Source: Ascidiimonas meishanensis (lineage in GTDB: Bacteria > Bacteroidota > Bacteroidia > Flavobacteriales > Flavobacteriaceae). Taken from it: a DNA stretch of 64,000 nt. Below the pieces are notes generated by a model, which saw only the letters and a list, made by a program, of their open reading frames with translations, was not told the DNA's origin and ran no database searches. Positions 26,683-36,739 of the stretch are shown here, one piece after another (position 1 is the first letter of the stretch; each line of letters opens with the position of its first letter). Location: NCBI RefSeq assembly GCF_037782385.1, contig NZ_JBBEXD010000001.1, positions 434,001 through 498,000 of the forward strand, in the 5' to 3' direction. Both the position numbers and the translations under genes were made by a program.

Positions 26683-28065
26683 ATGAAAAAAACTCTTTTT
26701 GATAAAGTATGGGATGCTCATGTGGTAGACACTGTTGAAAATGGTCCTCAAATTTTGTATATTGACAAACACTTAATTCATGAAGTAACTAGCCCACAAG
26801 CTTTTGATGAATTGGAAATGCGGAAAATCTCGGTTTTTCGACCTGATCAAATAGTGGCGACGGCAGATCATAATGTTCCTACCAAGGATCAGCATTTACC
26901 CATCAAAGATCTGCTTTCAAGAAAACAGGTGCAACAACTTACTGAAAATTGTGAAAAACACGGTATTACACTCTATGGATTAGGACATCAATACCAAGGC
27001 ATTGTTCACGTAATTGCGCCTGAACTAGGCATTACACAACCTGGAATGACTATGGTATGCGGAGATAGTCACACTTCTACTCATGGGGCTTTTGGTACCA
27101 TTGCTTTTGGTATTGGAACTAGTCAAGTAGCCCAAGTATTTGCAAGCCAATGTCTTCTATTGAGTAAACCTAAAAAAATGCGCGTAAATGTAAATGGAAA
27201 GCTCGCTAAAGGTGTCCTCCCAAAAGATGTGATTCTTTACATTATTGCCAAATTAGGCACTAATTCTGGAACTGGCTATTTTGTGGAATATGCAGGAGAT
27301 GTTTTTGAAAACATGAGTATGGAAGGGCGTATGACTGTTTGTAATATGAGTATTGAAATGGGAGCCAGAGGTGGAATGATTGCTCCAGATCAAACTACTT
27401 ATGATTATATAGAGAATAAAGAATTTGCTCCAAAAGATGTAGCTTTTGAAAATAAAAAGGCTTATTGGAGTACCCTAAAGACTGATGAAGGAGCTATTTT
27501 TGATAAAGAGCATACTTTTAAGGCAGAAGACATCTACCCAATGGTTACGTATGGAACTAATCCTGGTATGGGAATTAAAATAAATGAACCTATCCCTTCT
27601 TTGAATGATGCATCTTTTGAGAAATCTCTTGAATATATGGGTTTTGAAAAAGGAGAATTGTTGCTTAATAAAACTATAAACTATGTGTTTATTGGAAGTT
27701 GCACAAATTCAAGAATTGAAGATTTCAGAGTGGTTGCCAATTATATTAAAGGGAAACAAAAAGCAGTAAATGTGAATGCTCTTATTGTACCTGGATCGCA
27801 ACAAGTAGCTAAACAAATTCAAATGGAAGGACTCCATAAAGTTTTTGAATCCGCAGGTTTTGAGATTAGACAACCCGGATGCTCTGCTTGCCTTGGTATG
27901 AATGAAGATAAAATCCCAGCGGGAGAATATTGTGTTTCTACCTCTAACAGAAATTTTGAAGGGAGACAAGGACAAGGAGCAAGAACTATTCTTGCAAGTC
28001 CGCTAGTAGCAGCTGCTACTGCTGTAGAAGGAAAACTTATAGATATTAGCAAACAGCTTAATTAA
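26683..28065 (+). CDS. leuC: 3-isopropylmalate dehydratase large subunit
   Basis: With LeuD, isomerises 2- to 3-isopropylmalate. The 460-residue aconitase-family subunit has CGDSHTSTHGAFG and the three [4Fe-4S] cysteines in IGSCTNSRIED and GCSACLGMNED. Length is standard. It starts 2 bases after leuA and ends 1 base before leuD, so all are translated from one message. Confidence 0.98.
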   Translation: MKKTLFDKVWDAHVVDTVENGPQILYIDKHLIHEVTSPQAFDELEMRKISVFRPDQIVATADHNVPTKDQHLPIKDLLSRKQVQQLTENCEKHGITLYGLGHQYQGIVHVIAPELGITQPGMTMVCGDSHTSTHGAFGTIAFGIGTSQVAQVFASQCLLLSKPKKMRVNVNGKLAKGVLPKDVILYIIAKLGTNSGTGYFVEYAGDVFENMSMEGRMTVCNMSIEMGARGGMIAPDQTTYDYIENKEFAPKDVAFENKKAYWSTLKTDEGAIFDKEHTFKAEDIYPMVTYGTNPGMGIKINEPIPSLNDASFEKSLEYMGFEKGELLLNKTINYVFIGSCTNSRIEDFRVVANYIKGKQKAVNVNALIVPGSQQVAKQIQMEGLHKVFESAGFEIRQPGCSACLGMNEDKIPAGEYCVSTSNRNFEGRQGQGARTILASPLVAAATAVEGKLIDISKQLN

Positions 28066-28066
28066 T

Positions 28067-28657
28067 ATGGAAAAATTTACAAAACTTATTTCAACTGCTG
28101 TTCCAATATCTATAGAGAATATAGATACTGATCAAATAATTCCCGCCCGTTTTTTAAAAGCTACTGATAAACTTGGCTTTGGAGATAATCTTTTTAGAGA
28201 CTGGCGTTTCCATAAAGATGGTTCGCAAGTTAGTGACTTTCCACTTAATAATTCGGCGTACTCAGGAAGTATTCTTATCGCTGGAGATAATTTTGGATGT
28301 GGATCCAGCAGAGAACACGCCGCTTGGGCACTTGCGGGCTACGGATTTAAAGTAGTAATTTCAAGTTACTTTGCGGATATTTTTAAAGGAAATGCATTAA
28401 ACAATGGAATCCTTCCAATTCAGGTTTCCCCTGAATTTCTTAAGACGTCTTTAATTACGGTTACAAAATCTCCTTCTACAGAATTGGTTATTGATTTAGA
28501 AAATCAAACAATTTCTATTCATAACTCTACTTCTACCGAAAGTTTTGATATTGATCCTTTTAAGAAGATATGCCTGATTAACGGGTATGATGACATTGAT
28601 TACTTAGTAAATAGTAAAGATAAAATACAAGCTTACGAAGCTCAAAACAGAGATTAA
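28067..28657 (+). CDS. leuD: 3-isopropylmalate dehydratase small subunit
   Basis: The 196-residue swivelling-domain subunit of isopropylmalate isomerase. The conserved ISIENIDTDQIIPARFLK near the N-terminus and GDNFGCGSSREHAAWAL near residue 70 are present. It partners LeuC. The start sits one base after the leuC stop. Confidence 0.97.
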   Translation: MEKFTKLISTAVPISIENIDTDQIIPARFLKATDKLGFGDNLFRDWRFHKDGSQVSDFPLNNSAYSGSILIAGDNFGCGSSREHAAWALAGYGFKVVISSYFADIFKGNALNNGILPIQVSPEFLKTSLITVTKSPSTELVIDLENQTISIHNSTSTESFDIDPFKKICLINGYDDIDYLVNSKDKIQAYEAQNRD

Positions 28658-28682
28658 ACATGAAAAAGCTAACTACTTTATA

Positions 28683-29801
28683 ATGAAATTTACAATTGCC
28701 GTATTATCAGGAGATGGAATAGGTCCAGAGGTAACCGCACAGGCTGTCAAAGTTTTGAATGCAATCGGAGAAAATTTCGGGCATTCTTTTGAATATAAGC
28801 CTGCGCTGGTGGGTGCCATCGCTATAGAAAAAACTGGAAATCCGCTACCAGAAGAAACGCTTGATATTTGTGAAGCAAGCGATGCTGTTTTATTTGGAGC
28901 TATTGGAGATCCTAAATATGACAACGATCCTTCTGCTAAAGTAAGACCAGAACAAGGGTTATTGAGATTACGCAAATCTTTAGGTTTATTTACCAACATA
29001 CGTCCTGTGAAGGCCTACCCTACTTTAGTTGAAAAGTCTCCTTTAAAAAAGGAAATTTTAGAAGGTACAGACTTTACGATATACAGAGAGTTAACCGGTG
29101 GAATTTATTTTGGTGAAAAAAAATTAAGCGAAGACGGAACCGTTGCGTCCGATCTTTGTGAATACTCAGAAAAAGAAATAGAACGAATAGCGCATCTCGC
29201 ATTTAAAGCGGCTAGAAAACGAAGAAACAAACTCACATTGGTAGATAAAGCCAATGTATTAGAAACTTCAAGACTCTGGCGGAGAGTTGTTACTACGATT
29301 GGAAAAAGTTATGAAGACGTTGCTTTAGATTTTCTGTTTGTAGATAATGCAGCTATGCAAATGATTTTAAATCCTAGCCAGTTTGATGTGATCTTGACAG
29401 AAAATATGTTTGGAGACATCATATCAGACGAAGGTAGTGTAATTGGGGGTTCTATAGGTTTACTCGCCTCTGCCTCTGTGGGTTTAGAAAACGCCCTATT
29501 TGAACCTATTCACGGTTCTTATCCACAAGCTAAAGGAAAAGATATTGCCAATCCTATTGCCAGTATTCTTTCTGCGGCTATGCTCCTAGAACATCTTGGT
29601 CTACTGGAAGAGGCTTTACTTGTAAATAAGGCTGTAGAAAAGTCTTTAGAACACAATGTAGTTACCCCAGATATAGATGCTGAAAGTAGTTATGGAACTA
29701 TTAAAGTTGGAGATTTTATTGCTAATTATATTCTCAACGCTGACGATGAATTGAGGCTCAACCAAGAGAACATCAATTTTGGTCAGTCAACCATTATTTA
29801 A
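28683..29801 (+). CDS. leuB: 3-isopropylmalate dehydrogenase
   Basis: Oxidatively decarboxylates 3-isopropylmalate with NAD. The 372-residue protein shows LSGDGIGPEV, the substrate Arg region RLRKSLGLFTNIRPVK, LTGGIYFGEKK (substrate/cofactor), VDKANVLETSRLWR (catalytic Lys) and FGDIISDEGS (Mg ligands). It is the last gene of leuACDB and is followed 20 bases later by a strong terminator. Confidence 0.97.
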   Translation: MKFTIAVLSGDGIGPEVTAQAVKVLNAIGENFGHSFEYKPALVGAIAIEKTGNPLPEETLDICEASDAVLFGAIGDPKYDNDPSAKVRPEQGLLRLRKSLGLFTNIRPVKAYPTLVEKSPLKKEILEGTDFTIYRELTGGIYFGEKKLSEDGTVASDLCEYSEKEIERIAHLAFKAARKRRNKLTLVDKANVLETSRLWRRVVTTIGKSYEDVALDFLFVDNAAMQMILNPSQFDVILTENMFGDIISDEGSVIGGSIGLLASASVGLENALFEPIHGSYPQAKGKDIANPIASILSAAMLLEHLGLLEEALLVNKAVEKSLEHNVVTPDIDAESSYGTIKVGDFIANYILNADDELRLNQENINFGQSTII

Positions 29802-29820
29802 TTGATTGGTTTTTTAGTAG

Positions 29821-29857
29821 AAAGCCCGACATTGATGGTTATGTCGGGCTTTTATTT
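29821..29857 (+). terminator. intrinsic terminator of the leuACDB operon
   Basis: Arms AAAGCCCGACA and TGTCGGGCTTT form an 11-base perfect stem with a 10-base loop, followed by TTATTTTTATA. It lies 20 bases after the leuB stop. Confidence 0.93.
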
Positions 29858-30048
29858 TTATATTTTTATTTGGAAGTACTTGAATAAAAAAATGCTGATA
29901 AATTTCTTTTCAAAAAATTAGGATTAAAAAGTGATTATTGAATTGGAAAGCTTCCTAGAGTAGCTTTTGCATAGTTCTGAACCAACCTTGTAATTACCAA
30001 CTATTACACAATAACTAGTTATTTCTAATTTAGAATCTATAGAAAATT

Positions 30049-30074
30049 AAGCCCCAATAAAAATATCGGGGCCA
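30049..30074 (-). terminator. probable terminator of the ilv-gapN operon
   Basis: GCCCC and GGGGC pair (30051-30072) with partial extension through the ATA/TAT bases inside, 11 bases after the aldehyde dehydrogenase stop. On the minus strand it is followed by TTAATTTTC. Weaker than the leu terminator but correctly placed between converging operons. Confidence 0.6.
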
Positions 30075-30083
30075 TTTATAATG

Positions 30084-31676
30084 CTATAAAATATAATCTG
30101 TACTAATGAAGTTTGATACTTTAGTCTTCAACAATTTCTCTAAAATATCATTATTGTATGGATTGTCTTTTGATGCCACAAAAGTTCGGATAGAGAATGA
30201 CCTCAAGGCATCATGAACACTTAAAGTGGCTACCGCAGAATCTTTTCTTCCTGTAAATGGATAAACATCTGGTCCCCTCTGGCAGGAGCTATTTAAATTT
30301 ACTCTACATACTAAATTTACCAACGTATCTATAAGCGGAGAAAGCGTATAAACATCTTTTCCAAACAAACTTACTTGTTGTCCGTAATTAGAGTCGGCCA
30401 TATCATCTAAAGGCTCTTGAATGTTTGAAAATGGAATAATAGGAATGACGGGGCCAAATTGTTCTTCTTCATAGACACGCATATCTTTTGTTACTGGATA
30501 TAACACGGCTGGATAAATAAAATTATCTGTGCGTTGACCTCCTTTTTTATTGATAATCTTAGCTCCTTTAGCTACTGCATCATCAATAAGTTCTTGAATA
30601 TAGTCTGGTTTGCCAGGCTCTGGAAGAGGTGTCAGCTTTACACCTTCATCCCATGGATTTCCAAATTTAAGTGCATCTACTCTTTTTGCGAATCGTTTAT
30701 TAAACTCTTCCTGTACTTCTTCATGGACATATAAGATCTTTAACGCTGTACAACGTTGCCCATTAAAGCTAAGTGTACCAGAAATACATTCATCAATTGC
30801 CAAATCTAGATCGGCATCTGGCAAGACAATAGCTGGATTTTTAGCTTCTAATCCTAAAACGAGTCTTAGCCTATTTTTATTTGGATGTTGATCCTGCAAA
30901 GCAATTGCAGACTTGCTATTACCTATAAGAGCTAATACATCAATAAAACCTGATTGCATTATAGGTGCTGCTACTTCTCTACCTCTACCATAAATTATAT
31001 TTACTACTCCTCTTGGAAAACTATTCTGAAAAGCTTCCAATAAAGGGGATAGTAATAGAACTCCATGTTTTGCAGGTTTAAAAATCACTGCATTACCCAT
31101 AATAAGTGCAGGAATCAATAATGCAAATGTTTCATTTAATGGATAATTATATGGGCCAAGGCATAAAACAATACCTAAAGGACCTCTTCTTATATGTGCA
31201 TATACACCATCCCTTTTGGCGAATTTTGCATTGTTACGATCTAACTGTTTGTAATCTTCAATAGTATCGTGTATATATTCTACAGTTCGGTCAAACTCTT
31301 TTTCAGAATCTGGCAATGATTTACCAATTTCCCACATGAGTAACTTTACCACTTCTTCACGTTTGGTAACCATTTGATTTACAAACTTCTCCATACACTC
31401 AATTCGGTCTGCTACCTTCATGGTAGGCCAAAGTCCTTGTCCTTGATTGTATGCATGCCTCGCTGAATCTACTGCCTCTTTTGCTTCTGCCTCTCCCATG
31501 AAGGGTATGGTTCCAAGTAAGGTTGGTTTGTACTCTTCGGTTGAAGAAATAGAAGAATAAACTTCTGTAGTCTTCCCTTTCCAGGTTTTTAACTCTCCTT
31601 TTACAAGATAAGTATCTTGGTGTAAGACATTATTAATTTCAAATTTTTCGGGTATAACTTCTTTGATTACTTGCAT
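30084..31676 (-). CDS. gapN: aldehyde dehydrogenase, NADP-dependent glyceraldehyde-3-phosphate dehydrogenase type
   Basis: A 530-residue ALDH. Seen: the cofactor segment LGPYNYPLNETFALLIPALI, VIFKPAKHG, the Glu in LGLEAKNPAIVL and the catalytic Cys in SFNGQRCTALK. The ELYxxL-type N-terminal extension and FPRG/YGRG segments fit the GapN branch, which oxidises glyceraldehyde 3-phosphate directly to 3-phosphoglycerate, yielding NADPH. It is the last gene after ilvA (15-base gap). NADPH supply for IlvC is an attractive but unproven reason for the link. Confidence 0.85.
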   Translation of the reverse strand: MQVIKEVIPEKFEINNVLHQDTYLVKGELKTWKGKTTEVYSSISSTEEYKPTLLGTIPFMGEAEAKEAVDSARHAYNQGQGLWPTMKVADRIECMEKFVNQMVTKREEVVKLLMWEIGKSLPDSEKEFDRTVEYIHDTIEDYKQLDRNNAKFAKRDGVYAHIRRGPLGIVLCLGPYNYPLNETFALLIPALIMGNAVIFKPAKHGVLLLSPLLEAFQNSFPRGVVNIIYGRGREVAAPIMQSGFIDVLALIGNSKSAIALQDQHPNKNRLRLVLGLEAKNPAIVLPDADLDLAIDECISGTLSFNGQRCTALKILYVHEEVQEEFNKRFAKRVDALKFGNPWDEGVKLTPLPEPGKPDYIQELIDDAVAKGAKIINKKGGQRTDNFIYPAVLYPVTKDMRVYEEEQFGPVIPIIPFSNIQEPLDDMADSNYGQQVSLFGKDVYTLSPLIDTLVNLVCRVNLNSSCQRGPDVYPFTGRKDSAVATLSVHDALRSFSIRTFVASKDNPYNNDILEKLLKTKVSNFISTDYIL

Positions 31677-31691
31677 GAATATAAAATGTAA

Positions 31692-32954
31692 TTAAACTAA
31701 AAACTGGAATAAATCCGGTTTATTATTAAGGTAATCACCGTAAAACTTATTAGCTTTCATACGGTTGATTAAAGGTAGTAAATCTTCGGGACTTTTTAAT
31801 TCAATCCCAACAACAGCTGGACCCGTTTCACGATTGTGCTTTTTGGTATACTCAAAATGGGTGATATCATCATTAGGTCCTAAAATTTCCGCTACAAATT
31901 CACGCAGTGCACCAGCTCTTTGTGGAAATCGAATAATAAAATAATGTTTGAGCTTTGCATATAACAAGGCACGCTCTTTAATCTCGGCGGTTCTTGTAAT
32001 ATCATTATTGCTTCCACTCACTATACAAACTACATTTTTACGTACAAGTTTTTCCTTGTATTGGTCTAAGGCGGCAATAGCCAAAGCTCCAGCAGGCTCA
32101 ACTACAATAGCTTCTTTGTTATAAAGCTCTAAGATTGTTTGACAAATTTTTCCTTCGTCAACCGTAATCATATCACTTAAATATTGTTTGCAAATCTCAA
32201 AATTGAGATCTCCAACACGTTTAACTGCAGCTCCGTCTACAAATTTTTCTATGGCTTCTAATGCAGTGTTTTCTCCTTTATGCAAAGACGTTTTCATGGA
32301 GGGTGCTCCTGTTGGTTCTACTCCAATTATTTTGGTATTTGGCGATAATTCCTTAAAAACACTACTCAATCCTGAAATAAGACCTCCACCTCCTACCGGG
32401 ACAAAGACATAATCTATATCTTCTGGTGTTTGTTCTAAAATCTCCAATCCAACCGTTGCCTGGCCCTCAATTACTTTTTGATCATCAAAGGGATGCACAA
32501 AGGCTTTTCCCAGTTTCTCACATTCTGAAATGGCAGCTTTATAACAATCGTCATACGTATCCCCTTCCAAAACAATGTTAATCTGTTCACCACCAAACAT
32601 TCTTACTTGATCAATCTTTTGTTGAGGGGTGGGTGATGGCATATAAATAGTACCATGTATATTCAACTTTTTACACGAAAGAGCTACTCCCTGTGCATGA
32701 TTACCTGCACTAGAACACACAATTCCCTTTTGCTTTTGCGCATCTGATAAAGAACTTATCTTATTAAATGCACCCCGTATTTTATAAGATCTAACCACTT
32801 GAAGGTCTTCCCTTTTCAAAAGTATATTCGCATTGTACAGATTAGAATACGAAAAATTGTGCATTAAAGGGGTTACATGTGCTACACCTTTAAGCAATGC
32901 AGCAGCAGCTCTAATATCTGTTAATTTAGGTATGTATGCAGTAGCTACATTCAT
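31692..32954 (-). CDS. ilvA: threonine deaminase (PLP-dependent)
   Basis: Converts threonine to 2-oxobutanoate, feeding isoleucine synthesis. The 420-residue protein has the PLP lysine in VRSYKIRGAFNKI, the SSAGNHAQGVA loop and the glycine-rich GGGGLISGL. The C-terminal 90 residues hold a single ACT-like regulatory module (YFIIRFPQRAGALREFV), so it is the shorter form with one regulatory domain. Its start abuts the ilvC stop. All isoleucine/valine steps of the window are thus in one operon. Confidence 0.95.
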   Translation of the reverse strand: MNVATAYIPKLTDIRAAAALLKGVAHVTPLMHNFSYSNLYNANILLKREDLQVVRSYKIRGAFNKISSLSDAQKQKGIVCSSAGNHAQGVALSCKKLNIHGTIYMPSPTPQQKIDQVRMFGGEQINIVLEGDTYDDCYKAAISECEKLGKAFVHPFDDQKVIEGQATVGLEILEQTPEDIDYVFVPVGGGGLISGLSSVFKELSPNTKIIGVEPTGAPSMKTSLHKGENTALEAIEKFVDGAAVKRVGDLNFEICKQYLSDMITVDEGKICQTILELYNKEAIVVEPAGALAIAALDQYKEKLVRKNVVCIVSGSNNDITRTAEIKERALLYAKLKHYFIIRFPQRAGALREFVAEILGPNDDITHFEYTKKHNRETGPAVVGIELKSPEDLLPLINRMKANKFYGDYLNNKPDLFQFLV

Positions 32955-34424
32955 TTATACTATTTTTTTCATAGCAGTCATAGAAGCTCTTAGAGAGGCT
33001 CCAACTTTTTCTATAGGATGATTTCTTATGATTTGATTTACGGTAATTAATTCTTTATTATCTACCTTATTTCCTTGTTCAAAAGAACCACCAATCACAT
33101 TGGTATCTATTTCTTTCATGAAACCTTCTAACAAAGGTTTACAAGCATGATCAAACAAATAGCAGCCATACTCTGCAGTATCTGAAATGACTCTATTCAT
33201 TTCAAAAAGTTTTTTTCTTGCAATAGTATTTGCAATTAAAGGGGTCTCATGAAGTGACTCATAATATGCAGACTCTTCAATAATTCCAGCTTCGGTCATT
33301 GTTTCAAACGCCAATTCAACACCTGATTTTACAAAAGCGACCATTAAAACACCATGATCAAAATATTCTTGTTCATCAATTTCTTCATTTGAGGCTTCAG
33401 ATTTTTCAAAAGCAGTTTCACCGGTAGCTTTTCGCCACGTTAACAAATTAATATCATCATTAGCCCAATCTTCCATCATAGTCTTAGAGAAATGTCCGCT
33501 CATAATATCATCCATATGCTTTTGAAACAGCGGACGCATGATTTCTTTTAATTCTTCTGATAAAGCGAATGCTTTTAATTTGCCAGGGTTGGATAAACGA
33601 TCCATCATATTTGTTATCCCTCCATGTTTTAAAGCCTCTGTAATAGTCTCCCAACCATACTGAATCAGTTTGGAAGCATATGCTTTGTCGATCCCTTTCT
33701 CGACCATCTTATCAAAGCATAAAATGGATCCCGTTTGTAACAAACCACATAAAATGGTTTGTTCTCCCATAAGATCAGATTTCACCTCTGCAACAAAAGA
33801 AGAATGAAGTACTCCTGCTCTATGCCCTCCAGTTGCTACCGCATACGCCTTTGCTAGTTCTAGACCGTCACCATTTGGATCGTTTTCTGGATGTACTGCT
33901 ATCAAGGTAGGTACACCAAAACCTCTTTTATACTCTTCTCTTACTTCAGAACCAGGACATTTAGGAGCTACCATTATAACCGTTATGTCTTTTCTGATCT
34001 GCATTCCTTCTTCTACAATATTAAAACCATGGGAATATGATAATACTGCACCGTTTTTCATTAATGGCATAATGGCATTCACTACGGTGGTGTGTTGCTT
34101 ATCTGGAGTAAGATTGCAAACCATATCTGCTGTTGGAATTAATTCTTGGTAGTTACCTACTTTAAATCCGTTTTCTGTAGCATTTTTGAATGATGCTCTT
34201 TTCTCTGTGATAGCAGCATCTCTTAGCGCATAAGAAATATCTAAACCTGAATCACGCATATTTAGACCTTGATTAAGACCTTGTGCTCCGCATCCAACAA
34301 TTACAATCTTTTTGTTTTGTAGTTTTTTTACCCCTTCATCAAATTCTGAACGATCCATGAATTCACATACTCCTAATTGTTGAAGTTTGCCTCTTAAGGA
34401 AAGGGTATTAAAATAATTTGCCAT
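32955..34424 (-). CDS. ilvC: ketol-acid reductoisomerase, class II long form
   Basis: Isomerises and reduces acetolactate or acetohydroxybutyrate with NADPH. The 489 residues match the long class II enzyme. Visible are the Rossmann motif VIVGCGAQGLNQGLNMRDSG, VAPKCPGSEVREEYKRGFGV and the duplicated C-terminal knotted domain with LMGEQTILCG. It lies between ilvN (30-base gap) and ilvA. Confidence 0.97.
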   Translation of the reverse strand: MANYFNTLSLRGKLQQLGVCEFMDRSEFDEGVKKLQNKKIVIVGCGAQGLNQGLNMRDSGLDISYALRDAAITEKRASFKNATENGFKVGNYQELIPTADMVCNLTPDKQHTTVVNAIMPLMKNGAVLSYSHGFNIVEEGMQIRKDITVIMVAPKCPGSEVREEYKRGFGVPTLIAVHPENDPNGDGLELAKAYAVATGGHRAGVLHSSFVAEVKSDLMGEQTILCGLLQTGSILCFDKMVEKGIDKAYASKLIQYGWETITEALKHGGITNMMDRLSNPGKLKAFALSEELKEIMRPLFQKHMDDIMSGHFSKTMMEDWANDDINLLTWRKATGETAFEKSEASNEEIDEQEYFDHGVLMVAFVKSGVELAFETMTEAGIIEESAYYESLHETPLIANTIARKKLFEMNRVISDTAEYGCYLFDHACKPLLEGFMKEIDTNVIGGSFEQGNKVDNKELITVNQIIRNHPIEKVGASLRASMTAMKKIV

Positions 34425-34454
34425 GCTACTTTTTTATTTTTACAATTAACAATT

Positions 34455-34988
34455 TTATAATTCTGATGCCTGAAATTCTTTGAGCATCGAAGATATTTTC
34501 ATTTCTGATTTTGAAACAGATATTCTTCCAGATCGTACAAATTGCATAATTCCATAAGGCTGCAAATTGTTATACAACTCTTGAATTTCTTCTCTTCTAC
34601 CTGTTTTAGCAATCACAAAGAAATCACGGGAAACCGTTACTATCATTGCGTTACTGTTTTTAATTAGATTTTGAATCTGACGTTCATCAAATAACAAATG
34701 TGATGCTATTTTAAACAAAGCAGACTCTTGGTAGATGGTTTCTTCATCTGTATGGCAGTATGCCTTAATCACATCTATTTGTTTCTCTATTTGACCTACG
34801 ATTTTCTTTACCGATGAATGAGTTGTCTTAATCACAATAATAAACCGAAATACATTTTCAATTTCTGATTCAGAAACATTGAGACTTTCTATGTTAATAT
34901 GTCTCTTTAAAAATATGCCTGAAATTCTGTTTAACAACCCCACATTGTTTTCAGAATATACTGATATAGTGAATGTTTGTTTTTCCAT
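34455..34988 (-). CDS. ilvN: acetolactate synthase small (regulatory) subunit
   Basis: A 177-residue protein with an N-terminal ACT domain (TISVYSENNVGLLNRISGIF, then INIESLNVSESE) and a C-terminal ALS small-subunit domain. It binds valine and tunes the large subunit. It starts 4 bases after ilvB, the usual arrangement for the two subunits. Confidence 0.94.
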   Translation of the reverse strand: MEKQTFTISVYSENNVGLLNRISGIFLKRHINIESLNVSESEIENVFRFIIVIKTTHSSVKKIVGQIEKQIDVIKAYCHTDEETIYQESALFKIASHLLFDERQIQNLIKNSNAMIVTVSRDFFVIAKTGRREEIQELYNNLQPYGIMQFVRSGRISVSKSEMKISSMLKEFQASEL

Positions 34989-34992
34989 TATA

Positions 34993-36726
34993 TTAACTTA
35001 ATCTTATATCTGATACTGATGCACCCGTTGGGATCATTGGAAATACGTTATGTTCTTTTTCAACACAGACCTCTAAAAAATAAGCATCTTTAGACGCTAA
35101 CATTTCTTGAACCGATGCTTCTAACTCTTCTCTTTTTGTCACTCGTTTTGCCTTAATCTGATATCCTTGTGCTATGGTTACAAAATCTGGATTCGTCATT
35201 TCAGTTGATGCATATCTTTTATCAAAAAATAATTGTTGCCATTGCCTAACCATTCCAAGAAAATCGTTATTTAAAACTACTATTTTCACTGCAGTACGTG
35301 TTTGGAAAATAGTTCCTAATTCTTGAATTGTCATTTGATAGCCACCATCACCAATCACAGCTACTACTTCTCTTTCGGGTGCTCCCATTTTGGCTCCTAT
35401 AGCTGCTGGAAGTGCAAATCCCATAGTACCCAGACCTCCTGATGTGATATTACTTTTACTTTGGGTAAACTTGGCATATCTACAAGCAATCATTTGATGC
35501 TGTCCTACATCCGATACAATCACAGCGTCATTTCCAGATGCTTTATTAATTTGTTCTATCACCTCTGCCATCGTTAAGCCTTCTTTCTGAGGAAAAAGAT
35601 CGTCTTTAATTACTTTCTCAAATTCAATTGTATCTTTATCTCGGAATTCCTTTAACCATTGCGTATATTCCTTTTTTTCTAACAAAGGCAATAATAACTT
35701 AAAGGTATCTTTCACATTTCCTAAAACGGCAACTTCTGTTTTTACATTTTTATCTATTTCTGCTGGATCAATCTCAAAATGAATCACCTTTGCCTGTTTA
35801 GCATAGGTTTCAAGATTTCCAGTAACCCTATCGTCAAACCTCATCCCTACCGCGATAAGCACGTCACATTCATTCGTCAATACATTTGGCCCATAATTAC
35901 CGTGCATTCCTACCATACCAACATTAAGCGGGTGATCTGTAGGCATGGCCGAAAGACCTAAAATAGTCCACGCGGCAGGAATTCCTGATTTTTCTACCAC
36001 CGCTTTTAACTCTTCTTCTGCGTGACCTAAAATAACTCCTTGTCCAAAAACTATCATAGGTTTTTTGGCTGCGTTTATCAATGCAGCTGCTTCTTCTATC
36101 CTTTTAGGGTCAATTTCTGGTACCGCTCTATAACTTCTAATTGCCTTGCACTTCTTATACTCAAAATCAAACTCTTGGAATTGTGCATTTTTAGTAATAT
36201 CAATAAGTACAGGCCCTGGACGACCACTGCGAGCAATATAGAATGCTTTTGCAAGTATTTCTGGGATTTCTTTAGCATCCGTAATTTGATAATTCCACTT
36301 TGTTATAGGTGTTGAAATTCCTACAATATCAGTTTCCTGAAAAGCGTCAGACCCAAGTAAATGTCTTGCAACCTGACCCGTAATGCAAACCATGGGTGTA
36401 GAATCAATTTGTGCATCTGCCAGACCGGTTACTAAATTAGTAGCCCCTGGTCCAGAAGTTGCCATAGCCACTCCAACCTTACCACTAACACGTGCATATC
36501 CTTGAGCAGCATGGGTTGCCCCTTGCTCATGACGTGTTAACACGTGATGAAGCCGATCTTTATATTTATACAATTCATCATAAATAGGCATGATTGCCCC
36601 ACCGGGGTAACCATAAATAAGATCAACACCCTCTTCAAGCAGACATCGAATAACGGCTTCTGCACCATTGATGGTTACTGCAGAAGAGGATGTGATTTTG
36701 GCGGTTTTTTCTCGTAAGGTTTCCAT
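34993..36726 (-). CDS. ilvB: acetolactate synthase large subunit
   Basis: A ThDP/FAD enzyme making acetolactate and acetohydroxybutyrate. Seen: IYGYPGGAIMPIYDELY with the catalytic Glu later in RHEQGATHAAQGYAR, SGPGATNLVTGLADA, and the ThDP motif IGDGGYQMTIQELG ... NNDFLGMVRQW. I start at the ATG at 36726 (METLREK, 577 residues); an earlier ATG at 36750 would overlap ilvD by 11 bases and add eight residues. Either is possible in a coupled operon. Confidence 0.95.
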   Translation of the reverse strand: METLREKTAKITSSSAVTINGAEAVIRCLLEEGVDLIYGYPGGAIMPIYDELYKYKDRLHHVLTRHEQGATHAAQGYARVSGKVGVAMATSGPGATNLVTGLADAQIDSTPMVCITGQVARHLLGSDAFQETDIVGISTPITKWNYQITDAKEIPEILAKAFYIARSGRPGPVLIDITKNAQFQEFDFEYKKCKAIRSYRAVPEIDPKRIEEAAALINAAKKPMIVFGQGVILGHAEEELKAVVEKSGIPAAWTILGLSAMPTDHPLNVGMVGMHGNYGPNVLTNECDVLIAVGMRFDDRVTGNLETYAKQAKVIHFEIDPAEIDKNVKTEVAVLGNVKDTFKLLLPLLEKKEYTQWLKEFRDKDTIEFEKVIKDDLFPQKEGLTMAEVIEQINKASGNDAVIVSDVGQHQMIACRYAKFTQSKSNITSGGLGTMGFALPAAIGAKMGAPEREVVAVIGDGGYQMTIQELGTIFQTRTAVKIVVLNNDFLGMVRQWQQLFFDKRYASTEMTNPDFVTIAQGYQIKAKRVTKREELEASVQEMLASKDAYFLEVCVEKEHNVFPMIPTGASVSDIRLS

Positions 36727-36739
36727 AATATAATCTTTC